From: an uncultured Clostridia bacterium | Lineage (GTDB): Bacteria > Bacillota > Clostridia > Christensenellales > Aristaeellaceae | Reading direction: 5' to 3' | Assembly: GCA_934615145.1 (NCBI GenBank) | Contig: CAKTTM010000044.1 | Location: forward strand, 1 to 10,357 | DNA length: 10,357 nucleotides | Shown: positions 1 through 6,451 of the stretch, in pieces | Layout of the letters: each line of letters opens with the position of its first letter | How positions within the stretch are numbered: position 1 is the first letter of the stretch | Notes under the pieces: generated by a model | What the model saw: the letters and a program-made list of their open reading frames with translations, nothing else | What the model was told of the DNA's origin: nothing | Databases searched by the model: none | Program-made: the position numbers and the translations under genes

Positions 1-8
1 GACAAGGC

Positions 9-1343
9 GTGACCAGCCACAAACCAGCACAACTTTTCAGGCAATATGCCGTCCCTCAGATGGTGGGCTTGCTATTCAACTCCATCTACCTGATTGTCGA
101 CGGCGTCTTCATCGGCAACCGTCTGGGGCGCGAGGCGCTGGCCGCCGCCGCTGTGTCGGTGCCAGCCATCGAGATGCTCATCGCGCTGTCGATGGCCGTC
201 ACCTCGGGCGCCACCATCCTGATCTCCGGCAGCCTGGGCCGCGGCGAGGAAGCCGCGGCGCGGCGGCGCTTCATGCTGTCGCTGTCGGTCACGATGGCCA
301 TGGGTCTATTGATATCCGCTGCGGGCCTTGTGGGCAGCGGGCGGCTGGCGCGGCTGCTGGGCGCGACGCCTGAGATACAGGGCCAGGCGCAGACCTATCT
401 GTGGTATATCCTCAGCTTCTCGCCCTTCTTGCTGTTCAGCTTTCTGATGGGCGGCCTGGTGCGCAGCGATGGCAGGCCCCGGCTTGCGATGATCGCCATG
501 ACCCTGGGGGCTCTGAGCAATGTGGCCCTGGACTGGCTGTTCATGTACCCACTGAACATGGGCATCGCCGGCGCCGCGCTGGCCACCGCCATCGGACCCA
601 TGATCAGCGTGGCGATCCTGCTGCCGCATTTCTTGAGGAAGAAGGGCAAACTGTACTTCTGCCGCGCGCCTCAGCGCCTCAAGGAGGCCGCGCAGATGCT
701 GACCCTGGGATTCCCCGCCTTCATCATGGAGTTTACGATCGGGGCGATCACGCTGTGCTACAACTTGGCCATCGTGCACCAGGGCTATGGCCAGCTGGGG
801 TTGGCGGCCTTTCTGCTGATCGGCTACCTGATGCTGATGCTGATGACGGTCTTCCTGGGCCTGGCGGAGGGCCTGCAGCCGGTCTTTGCCTACCTGGCGG
901 GCGCGGGCGAGCGGACGCGCCTGCAGCAGCTACTGAGCTACGCCAGGCGCGCATTGCTATTCTCAGGCCTGCTGTGCTGCCTGGTCATCTGGCTGTTTCC
1001 CCACAGTTTCTACGCGCTGTTCGCGGCGGGCGACAGCGTGCTGATACAGTTCGCGGCCGCGCAATCGCGCCCCTACTTCAGCGGGCTCTTCCTGGCCGGT
1101 CTCAATATCCTGCTGATCGTCTACTGGCAGGCCACGGGCGCGCCTTCGCGGGCGATGCTCATCTCCCTGCTGCGCAGCCTGATACTGCCGCCTGTGCTGC
1201 TGTTCGCGCTGCCCTTCCTGCTGGGGCGCGAGGTCATCTGGCTGGCGCACAGCCTCAGCGAGACGCTGACGCTGCTGGCCGTGCTCTGGCTGATGCGCAC
1301 AGCCGACGCGCGGCAGCGCCTGACGCTCGCCGATACGCCCTGA
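9..1343 (+). CDS. MATE family efflux transporter
   Basis: Predicted inner-membrane antiporter of the MATE family (MepA/NorM type), which exports drugs or metabolites in exchange for Na+ or H+. Seen: 444 residues, close to the family's usual ~450, almost entirely hydrophobic with about 12 likely membrane segments. The N-terminal pattern LFRQYAVPQMVGLLFNSIY followed by IVDGVFIGNRLG is typical of MATE helix 1, and loops carry basic patches such as GRGEEAAARRR. The start used is a GTG at position 9. Only 8 bases precede it, the AAGG at 4-7 is too close to act as a good ribosome-binding site, and the frame stays open to the window edge, so the true start may be upstream. The gene ends with TGA followed at once by an 8-bp inverted repeat. 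Substrate cannot be inferred. Family call is firm; the start is not. Confidence 0.9.
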   Translation: MTSHKPAQLFRQYAVPQMVGLLFNSIYLIVDGVFIGNRLGREALAAAAVSVPAIEMLIALSMAVTSGATILISGSLGRGEEAAARRRFMLSLSVTMAMGLLISAAGLVGSGRLARLLGATPEIQGQAQTYLWYILSFSPFLLFSFLMGGLVRSDGRPRLAMIAMTLGALSNVALDWLFMYPLNMGIAGAALATAIGPMISVAILLPHFLRKKGKLYFCRAPQRLKEAAQMLTLGFPAFIMEFTIGAITLCYNLAIVHQGYGQLGLAAFLLIGYLMLMLMTVFLGLAEGLQPVFAYLAGAGERTRLQQLLSYARRALLFSGLLCCLVIWLFPHSFYALFAAGDSVLIQFAAAQSRPYFSGLFLAGLNILLIVYWQATGAPSRAMLISLLRSLILPPVLLFALPFLLGREVIWLAHSLSETLTLLAVLWLMRTADARQRLTLADTP

Positions 1344-1375
1344 GGCAGGCAGGGGTGAGGGCCAGTTTGCCTGCC
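1344..1375 (+). terminator. Weak terminator-like hairpin after the MATE gene
   Basis: GGCAGGCA at 1344-1351 pairs perfectly with TGCCTGCC at 1368-1375 across a 16-nt loop, starting on the base after the MATE stop codon. There is no T-run after it (CCAATAG follows), so if it terminates transcription it does so poorly; it may instead protect the 3' end of the mRNA. Confidence 0.4.
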
Positions 1376-1403
1376 CCAATAGAAAAAGCCGACAAAATTG
1401 CTC

Positions 1404-1425
1404 GGATTTGACCAAAATCAAATCC
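1404..1425 (+). promoter_or_regulatory. Crp/Fnr-type operator upstream of the DUF438 gene
   Basis: A perfect 8-bp inverted repeat, GGATTTGA at 1404-1411 and TCAAATCC at 1418-1425, is separated by 6 bases. Its core at 1408-1421, TTGAC-CAAA-ATCAA, differs from the FNR consensus TTGAT-N4-ATCAA at one base. Its centre (between 1414 and 1415) lies 41.5 bp before a transcription start expected near 1456, the standard place for a class II Crp/Fnr activator. The palindrome and spacing are seen; the regulator is inferred. Confidence 0.55.
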
Positions 1426-1443
1426 AAGGGCGCTTTTTGCGTG

Positions 1444-1449
1444 TATACT
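1444..1449 (+). promoter_or_regulatory. -10 box of the DUF438 gene promoter
   Basis: TATACT at 1444-1449 is one base from the TATAAT consensus. The place of the -35 box (1421-1426, AATCCA) does not resemble TTGACA, which fits a promoter that depends on an activator bound at the adjacent palindrome. Expected transcription start is near 1456, giving a leader of about 43 nt. Confidence 0.55.
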
Positions 1450-1498
1450 GTCCATGAGATATCTGGCAGCACGCTGCCTTTTGAAGGAAGGAGAAACC

Positions 1499-2680
1499 AT
1501 GGATCGCAAGGAGAGGGTCAAGCACTTTATCAGCCAGGTCAGCCAGGGGCGGGATCTGGAGGAGGTAAGGCAGGAATTCCGCGCCGAGTTTCACGATGTG
1601 CCGGCCGAGGAGATCGCAGAGGCCGAGCGCCTGCTGATGGAAGAGGGCATGGCGCTGGAGGAGGTACAGGGCCTGTGCTCGGTGCACGCGGCGATATTTG
1701 AGGGCGCGGTGCAGTCAGGCGGCGCGCAGGAGCCCCAGGGCCACCCGCTGTATATCTTTGGCAAGGAAAACGAGGGCCTGCGCGCGCTGCTGGATCAACA
1801 GCTGCAGCCCGCCTACGAGGCCTGGCAGGCCGATGAGGCTGAGGGTCGCGTGGCGCTGCTGCGCCATCTCAAGGCTCTGGCCGCCATTGACAAGCACTAC
1901 GCCCGCAAGGAAAACCTCTTCTTCCCCTACCTGGAGAAGGCCGGTGTCACCGCGCCGCCCAAGGTGATGTGGGGCGTGGATGATGAGATCCGCTCACTGA
2001 TCAAGCAGATGACAGCCGCCGTTGATGCCGGCCAGGTGGATGAGGCCCAGCGCCTCTACCCGCTGATGATGGACGAAGTGCGGGGCATGATCACCAAGGA
2101 AGAGGAGATACTAAAGCCCCTGCTGCGCCAGCACATGGACGAGGAGGCCTTTGCCACCGTGGCGCGCGAGAGCGACCAGATCAGCTTCGTCTTCGTCGAC
2201 GGCGTGGAGGGCGCCAGCCTGTCCGACAGCCGCGCCTTTGCCAAGAAGGGCAACGCCGAGCCTGAAAGCTGGGGCGACGCGCCCATCCAGCTGCCCAGCG
2301 GCTACTTCCAGGCCAAGGAGCTGATCGCCCTGCTCAACACCCTGCCCTGCGACATCACCTTTGTGGCGGCGGATGACACGGTACACTACTTTAGCGAGCA
2401 AAAGGAGCGCATCTTCCCCCGCACGCGCACCATCATCGGCCGCCAGGTCTCCGACTGCCACCCGCCCAAGTCGCTGGACGCCGTCACCCAGCTGGTGGAT
2501 GCCTTCAAGGCCGGCACCAAGGACAGCGAGAACTACTGGATACAGCGCGGCGGCAAGTTCATCCTGATCCGCTTCTACGCCGTGCGCGACACCGACGGCA
2601 CCTACCTGGGCGTGCTGGAGTGCACCGAAGAGATATCCGAGCTGCGGACCCTGGAGGGCGACAAGACGCTGATGAGTTGA
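1499..2680 (+). CDS. DUF438-hemerythrin-PAS domain protein
   Basis: Cytoplasmic three-part protein of 393 residues. Residues ~1-75 match the DUF438 pattern (EEVRQEF, EAERLLMEEGMALEEVQGLCSVH). Residues ~80-215 form a hemerythrin-like four-helix domain with candidate iron ligands His82, His123, His133, Glu138 (KHYARKENLFFPYLE), Glu202 and His212. Residues ~270-385 form a PAS-type sensor domain with GRQVSDCHPPKS (Cys320, His321) and IRFYAVRDTDGTYLGVLECTEEI. No kinase, HTH or other output domain is present, so it is likely a stand-alone sensor or iron/NO/oxygen-handling protein; this role is inferred from the domains. ATG at 1499 is chosen because GAAGGAAGGAG at 1484-1494 lies just before it; an in-frame ATG at 1454 would fall at or before the predicted transcription start. 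The gene appears monocistronic, with an FNR-like site upstream and a hairpin terminator downstream. Confidence 0.9.
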   Translation: MDRKERVKHFISQVSQGRDLEEVRQEFRAEFHDVPAEEIAEAERLLMEEGMALEEVQGLCSVHAAIFEGAVQSGGAQEPQGHPLYIFGKENEGLRALLDQQLQPAYEAWQADEAEGRVALLRHLKALAAIDKHYARKENLFFPYLEKAGVTAPPKVMWGVDDEIRSLIKQMTAAVDAGQVDEAQRLYPLMMDEVRGMITKEEEILKPLLRQHMDEEAFATVARESDQISFVFVDGVEGASLSDSRAFAKKGNAEPESWGDAPIQLPSGYFQAKELIALLNTLPCDITFVAADDTVHYFSEQKERIFPRTRTIIGRQVSDCHPPKSLDAVTQLVDAFKAGTKDSENYWIQRGGKFILIRFYAVRDTDGTYLGVLECTEEISELRTLEGDKTLMS

Positions 2681-2705
2681 GGCCCGGCCCAAGCCGCGCC
2701 CGCTT

Positions 2706-2735
2706 TTGACCCAGGCCACCTAAAAGTGCTATGAT
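2706..2735 (+). promoter_or_regulatory. Sigma70-type promoter of bioY
   Basis: TTGACC at 2706-2711 and TATGAT at 2730-2735 are separated by 18 bp; each differs from consensus by one base. Expected start is near 2742, giving a ~42-nt leader. The -10 box is within the left arm of the hairpin at 2722-2758. No BirA-type or BioR-type operator was recognised by eye. Confidence 0.65.
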
Positions 2736-2758
2736 GCAAGGCGTTATGGCACTTTTTT
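2722..2758 (+). terminator. Intrinsic terminator of the DUF438 gene
   Basis: AAAAGTGCTATGATGC (2722-2737) pairs with GCGTTATGGCACTTTT (2741-2756) over a 3-nt AAG loop, with two further T's making a run of six. The 16-bp stem has 13 Watson-Crick and 3 G-U pairs in the plus-strand RNA. In minus-strand RNA the same three positions would be A-C mismatches, so the structure is directional and terminates rightward transcription. It starts 41 bases after the DUF438 gene stop codon. Confidence 0.75.
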
Positions 2759-2783
2759 CGTGCCCGGAAAGGATGGGCCCCAC

Positions 2784-3335
2784 ATGACACAGACCAAGGT
2801 GATCACCACCCACAGCCAGACCCGCCAGATGGCGCAGACAGGCATGTTTACCGCGCTGCTGGCGGTCTGCTCGCAGATAGCGGTGCCCCTGCCCATGGGC
2901 GTGCCCATCAACCTGGCGCTGCTGGCCGTCTACCTGGCCGCCTTCCTCCTGCCCAGGCGGCAGGCGCTGCTGTCGGTCAGCATCTTCCTGCTGCTGGGGG
3001 CCATCGGCCTGCCGGTGTTCGCCAACTTTCAGGGCGGGCCCGCGGCGCTCTTTGGCAAGACGGGCGGCTATTTGCTGGGCTATCTGGGCACGGCGGCGGT
3101 GGTCAGCGTATGTCAAGACTGGGCGGATAACTTCTGGAAGCGCTGCCTGATCTGCGCGCTGGGCCTGCTGGCCTGCTATGTGCCGGGCACCGCCTGGTTC
3201 ATGCTGATCACCAATCTGAGCCTGCCGGTGTCGCTGGGCTACTGCGTCTACCCCTTCCTGCCCGGCGACGCGCTGAAGATCGCGGCCGCGGCCTACGTCG
3301 CCCCCAAGCTGCAGCGCGCGATGGCGCGGCTTTAA
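2784..3335 (+). CDS. bioY: BioY family biotin transporter (ECF S component)
   Basis: Membrane substrate-binding subunit for biotin uptake, 183 residues, normal for BioY. Seen: about six hydrophobic segments and the family's typical stretch at ~72-100 (GAIGLPVFANFQGG, then LFGKTGGYLLGY), followed near the C-terminus by LITNLSLPVSLGYCVYPFLPGD. No EcfA ATPase or EcfT gene is adjacent, so it either works with a shared energising module encoded elsewhere (usual in Bacillota) or alone. ATG at 2784 is preferred over an in-frame GTG at 2760 because AAAGGATGG at 2768-2776 fits as its ribosome-binding site. It has its own promoter and is followed after 8 nt by the DUF2974 hydrolase gene, so the two are likely cotranscribed. 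Biotin as substrate is a family-based call. Confidence 0.92.
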   Translation: MTQTKVITTHSQTRQMAQTGMFTALLAVCSQIAVPLPMGVPINLALLAVYLAAFLLPRRQALLSVSIFLLLGAIGLPVFANFQGGPAALFGKTGGYLLGYLGTAAVVSVCQDWADNFWKRCLICALGLLACYVPGTAWFMLITNLSLPVSLGYCVYPFLPGDALKIAAAAYVAPKLQRAMARL

Positions 3336-3343
3336 CATAGGCC

Positions 3344-4510
3344 ATGGATAACATGCTGTCCTACCTCGACTGGGCGGGCGAGCAGCACATGCTGGCCTTG
3401 CCCTTTAATGAGCTGGATGGCATCTGCCTCTCCCAGGTGGTGCACCTGCCGCTGGAGGAGGCCTTCCAGTGGCGGGCTGAGCTGAGCCTGCGGGAGGCGG
3501 CCCTGGCGCTCAAAGACATCACGGCCGACAAGCTCTATGAGAGCCTGCTGCGCAGGCGTCTGGAGACCCTGCGGCTGATGGGCGAGGCGCCCCGCTACCA
3601 GGGCTTTCGCTTAAGCCGCTTTGTGGATCAGATTTCGCTGGCCGACGAGTCGCAGTTCTGCGCGGTGACGGCGACCGGGCCCGACGGCGTGCCGGTCATC
3701 TGCTTTCGGGGCACTGATCTTAGCCTGGTGGGCTGGAAGGAGGACTTCAACATGTCCTTTGCCAGCCCCGTGCCCGCCCAGCAGCAGGCGGTGGATTACC
3801 TGCACCAGGTGGCGGGGCACACGGCGGCGCCCATCATCATGCTGGGCCACTCCAAGGGGGGCAACCTGGCCGTCTACGCCGCCGCCTTTTGCCAGCCCCA
3901 GGCGCAGGACAGGCTGCAGCGCGTCTATACCTTCGATGGCCCCGGCCTCTCGCGGGCGGATGCCACCAGCCCGGGCTATCTGCGCGTGGCTGAGCGCATC
4001 CACAGCTATCTGCCGCAAAACTCAGTGGTGGGCGTGCTGCTGCACCAGCACAAGCCCTTTCATGTGGTGCGATCCAAAGCCATCAGCCTGTTTCAGCACG
4101 ACGCCTACAGCTGGGTGGTGGAGCAAGCGCAGCCCCGCTTTGTGCGGGAGGCCGCGCTCACCCGCCACAGCCAGATGCTGGACAATGTGCTCGACCAATG
4201 GCTGGAGGACATGAGCCTGGACGACCGCAGGCTATTTTGCGATGCCATCTACGAGGTGCTGACCGCCGGCGACGACCAGACGCTGGGCGAGCTGGTGCGG
4301 CTTGACTACCGCAAGGCCATGAGCATCTTAAAGGCCATGAAAGACCTGCCGCCCCAGGTGGGCAAGGCGCTGGGCCAGGCGATCAAGCTGCTGCTGCAAG
4401 GCACGCTGGAAAGCGCGCTGGACATCGCCAAACAGGCCGTGAGCGACTTGCTGCCCGGCGACGAGAATAAGGACGAGGACAAGGAAGCGGCGCCGCCGCG
4501 CCTGCCCTGA
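3344..4510 (+). CDS. DUF2974 (Mbeg1-like) alpha/beta hydrolase
   Basis: Predicted cytoplasmic serine hydrolase or lipase-like protein of 388 residues. Seen: the nucleophile elbow GHSKGGNLA with candidate catalytic Ser170; an upstream block ICFRGTDLSLVGWKEDFNM (~119-137); YTFDGPG (~195-201), where Asp198 could be the acidic residue; and QHDAYSW (~251-257), where His252 is the best candidate for the catalytic histidine. These blocks are characteristic of DUF2974. There is no signal peptide, and the C-terminal tail from ~375 is charged (DENKDEDKEAA). The substrate is unknown. The gene starts 8 nt after bioY, with only a weak site (CATAGG) before ATG 3344, which suggests translational coupling; an in-frame ATG at 3353 is a possible alternative. 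A link with biotin is not supported by the sequence beyond adjacency. Confidence 0.85.
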   Translation: MDNMLSYLDWAGEQHMLALPFNELDGICLSQVVHLPLEEAFQWRAELSLREAALALKDITADKLYESLLRRRLETLRLMGEAPRYQGFRLSRFVDQISLADESQFCAVTATGPDGVPVICFRGTDLSLVGWKEDFNMSFASPVPAQQQAVDYLHQVAGHTAAPIIMLGHSKGGNLAVYAAAFCQPQAQDRLQRVYTFDGPGLSRADATSPGYLRVAERIHSYLPQNSVVGVLLHQHKPFHVVRSKAISLFQHDAYSWVVEQAQPRFVREAALTRHSQMLDNVLDQWLEDMSLDDRRLFCDAIYEVLTAGDDQTLGELVRLDYRKAMSILKAMKDLPPQVGKALGQAIKLLLQGTLESALDIAKQAVSDLLPGDENKDEDKEAAPPRLP

Positions 4511-4550
4511 CCGGCGTCCCGGCCTTACCAGATTTTCACCGCCTGTTCGC

Positions 4551-4579
4551 TTGGGCTTGATCGCCCAACATGATACACT
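4551..4579 (+). promoter_or_regulatory. Promoter of the histidine phosphatase gene
   Basis: TTGGGC at 4551-4556 and TACACT at 4574-4579 are separated by 17 bp, and TG at 4571-4572 makes an extended -10 (TGATACACT). The -35 box is also the left half of an inverted repeat, TTGGGC (4551-4556) with GCCCAA (4563-4568), which could be an operator. Expected start is near 4586, giving a leader of about 38 nt. Confidence 0.55.
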
Positions 4580-4623
4580 TTGGCCAGGCCCCCTTGGGGC
4601 AAGCACGCGCAAGGAGGAAAAGC

Positions 4624-5223
4624 ATGCGTTTGACCATCGTCCGTCACGGCCCCACCAGGGGCAATGTTTTGAAGCAGTGGGTCGGTTCCACCGATATGCC
4701 GCTGTCGCCCGAGGGGCTGAGCATCACACAGGCCGCCCGCAAGGATGACAGCATCAGCCTGGTGCATGTCACACCGCTGCAGCGCACCCAGCAGACCGCC
4801 GCCATCCTCTACCCCAAGGCCCGGCAGATCATCGTGCCCGACCTTCAGGAGATGAACTTTGGCGTCTTTGAGGGCAAGGGCTATGAGGAGCTTGAGCATG
4901 ACCCCGTCTTCATCAAGTGGAATGAAAACGGCGGCCTGGACCCCATGCCCGGCGGCGAGGGCCGCCGCGGCTTTGGCGAGCGGGTGGTGACAGCGCTGCG
5001 GGGGCTCGTCAGCCAGAGCATCCAGCAAGGCGACAAGGAGCTGCACATCCTCGCCCACGGCGGCACCATCATGGCGCTGCTGGCCATGCTGGGCGAGCCG
5101 CAAAAGCCCTACCAGGACTGGTGGGTGGACAACCTGCAAGGCTACAGCATGCGCATCGATAGGGATACATGGGCGGATGAACCCAGGCTGTATGATATTG
5201 AGGCGATCAGCTTCGCCGATTGA
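4624..5223 (+). CDS. Histidine phosphatase family protein (phosphoglycerate mutase-like)
   Basis: Predicted cytoplasmic phosphatase of the branch-2 or cobC/GpmB-like type, 199 residues, typical length. It removes phosphate through a phosphohistidine intermediate. Seen: the RHG motif with Arg7 and catalytic His8 (LTIVRHGPT), Arg54 in TPLQRTQQTA, acid/base candidate Glu76 in LQEMNFGVFEGKGY, and the second histidine His145 in LAHGGTI. All expected active-site residues are present. The GNVLKQWVGSTDMPLSPEG segment resembles small-molecule phosphatases such as alpha-ribazole phosphatase, but no cobalamin genes are nearby, so the substrate is unassigned. ATG at 4624 is chosen because AAGGAGG at 4611-4617 precedes it by 6 nt; an in-frame ATG at 4570 lies inside the promoter. 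It is transcribed from its own promoter and converges with the ABC operon. Confidence 0.9.
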   Translation: MRLTIVRHGPTRGNVLKQWVGSTDMPLSPEGLSITQAARKDDSISLVHVTPLQRTQQTAAILYPKARQIIVPDLQEMNFGVFEGKGYEELEHDPVFIKWNENGGLDPMPGGEGRRGFGERVVTALRGLVSQSIQQGDKELHILAHGGTIMALLAMLGEPQKPYQDWWVDNLQGYSMRIDRDTWADEPRLYDIEAISFAD

Positions 5224-5244
5224 GGCTGCTGCTTGATGCAGCCT
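5223..5244. terminator. Hairpin between convergent genes
   Basis: AGGCTGC at 5223-5229 pairs with GCAGCCT at 5238-5244 over an 8-nt loop. It occupies the whole 19-bp gap between the phosphatase stop (5221-5223, +) and the ATPase stop (5243-5245, -) and touches both stop codons. A bidirectional terminator is plausible by position, but neither side has a T-run. Confidence 0.45.
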
Positions 5245-6451
5245 ATTGCAATGATGTCAGTATGGCGGCCTTGCTGATGATGCCGGCCAGCCTGTCCCCA
5301 TCGCGCAGCACCGCGATGGGGTATTTTGTTTGCGAGGCCATTGGCAGGAGCTCGGATATCTGGGCATCGGGCGTGGTGGTGGCCACATCGCGCACGATGG
5401 CCTCCTCAAAGCTCATCTCGCCCGCGCGCACGCGGAAGGCGGCGTCCAGCGGCAGCACGCCCACAAAGCGCATCCTGTCATCGACCACATAGGCGCTGGA
5501 CAGGTCATTGGCGCGCATCTGCCGCAGGGCGCTGCTGGCGCCTTCGCGCAGCTTGACCAGGCAGCTGGGCACCTGCATGAAGCTTTTGACATTGTATACC
5601 TGCGCCTTGTCCGCGCTGTTGATAAAGTCGCGCACATAGTCGTCGACGGGGTTGAGGCTCATGTTTTCGGGCGTGTCGGTCTGCACGATGCGGCCATCGC
5701 GCATGATGGACACGGTGTTGCCCAGCTTGAAGGCCTCATTGATGTCATGGGTGATGAAGATCACTGTCTTGTTGAGCTTGTCTTGTATATCCAGCAGCTC
5801 AAACTGCATGTCCCTGCGCACCAGAGGGTCCAGCGCTGAGAAGGGCTCATCCATCAGCAATATCTCCGGATCGTTGGCCAGCGCGCGGGCGATGCCCACC
5901 CGCTGGCGCATGCCGCCGGACAGGTCACCGATGGCCTTGTCCTCCCAGCCCTTGAGGTTGACCATCTGGATGATATCCATGGCCCTGTCGCGGCGCTGCT
6001 GCAGGGGCACACCGCGCACCTCCAGGCCATAGGCCACATTGTCCAGCACATTGCGGTGAGACAGCAGGCCAAAGCTCTGAAAGACCATGGAGACCTTCTC
6101 GCGCCGGTAGTCGCGCAGCTGCCGGGCGCTGAAGCCCTGCAGATCCTGGCCTTCAAAGCGGATGGTGCCGCCTGTGGGCGCCAGCAGCAGGTTAAGGCAG
6201 CGCACCACGGTGGACTTGCCCGAGCCTGACAGACCGATCAGCGAGAAGATGCGGCCCCGCTCCACATCAAAGGACACATTGTCGATGGCCACCGTAACGC
6301 CCGTTTCATGCAGTATGTCTTGCTTGGGCTTCCCTTGCTTGAGCATCTGGCGGGCGGCCTCCTTGCGCCGGCCAAAGAGCATGGACAGATTGCTCACGGC
6401 CAGGATGATGTCCTTGTCTGTGGTCTGATTGATATTGTCTTGCTGTGTCAT
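5243..6451 (-). CDS. proV: Glycine betaine/proline ABC transporter ATP-binding protein
   Basis: ATPase of a type-I osmoprotectant importer (ProV/OpuAA), 402 residues, full length. Seen: Walker A GLSGSGKST (73-81), Q-loop Gln125 in MVFQSFGLL, signature LSGGMRQRVGIARA (177-190), Walker B ILLMDEP (197-203) and the switch histidine His235 in FITHD. The N-terminal extension with FGRRKEAARQMLKQG is typical of ProV/OpuAA rather than other ABC ATPases. Residues ~292-402 form two CBS-like repeats, the part that in OpuA-type importers senses ionic strength or cyclic di-AMP; whether this one does so is inference. ATG at 6451 has a good GAAGGAGGAA site, and it overlaps the permease stop by 4 nt (ATGA), so translation is likely coupled. 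It is the last gene of the operon. Confidence 0.95.
   Translation of the reverse strand: MTQQDNINQTTDKDIILAVSNLSMLFGRRKEAARQMLKQGKPKQDILHETGVTVAIDNVSFDVERGRIFSLIGLSGSGKSTVVRCLNLLLAPTGGTIRFEGQDLQGFSARQLRDYRREKVSMVFQSFGLLSHRNVLDNVAYGLEVRGVPLQQRRDRAMDIIQMVNLKGWEDKAIGDLSGGMRQRVGIARALANDPEILLMDEPFSALDPLVRRDMQFELLDIQDKLNKTVIFITHDINEAFKLGNTVSIMRDGRIVQTDTPENMSLNPVDDYVRDFINSADKAQVYNVKSFMQVPSCLVKLREGASSALRQMRANDLSSAYVVDDRMRFVGVLPLDAAFRVRAGEMSFEEAIVRDVATTTPDAQISELLPMASQTKYPIAVLRDGDRLAGIISKAAILTSLQ

Noticed and set aside
401..1411. 336-residue open frame inside the MATE gene in another plus-strand frame
   Set aside because: High GC keeps alternative frames open; the translation is rich in Arg, Ala, Gly and Pro, has no recognised motif and overlaps a clear transporter gene.
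1454..1498. Earlier ATG for the DUF438 protein
   Set aside because: It lies at or before the predicted transcription start, and a strong ribosome-binding site precedes the ATG at 1499.
2681..2783. BirA- or BioR-type operator upstream of bioY
   Set aside because: The only palindrome there is the terminator-like hairpin, whose sequence does not resemble either known operator.
2559..3338. 259-residue minus-strand open frame over bioY and the DUF438 3' end
   Set aside because: Antisense shadow of bioY; no motif, Gln/Arg/Gly-rich, and it spans a terminator and a promoter on the other strand.
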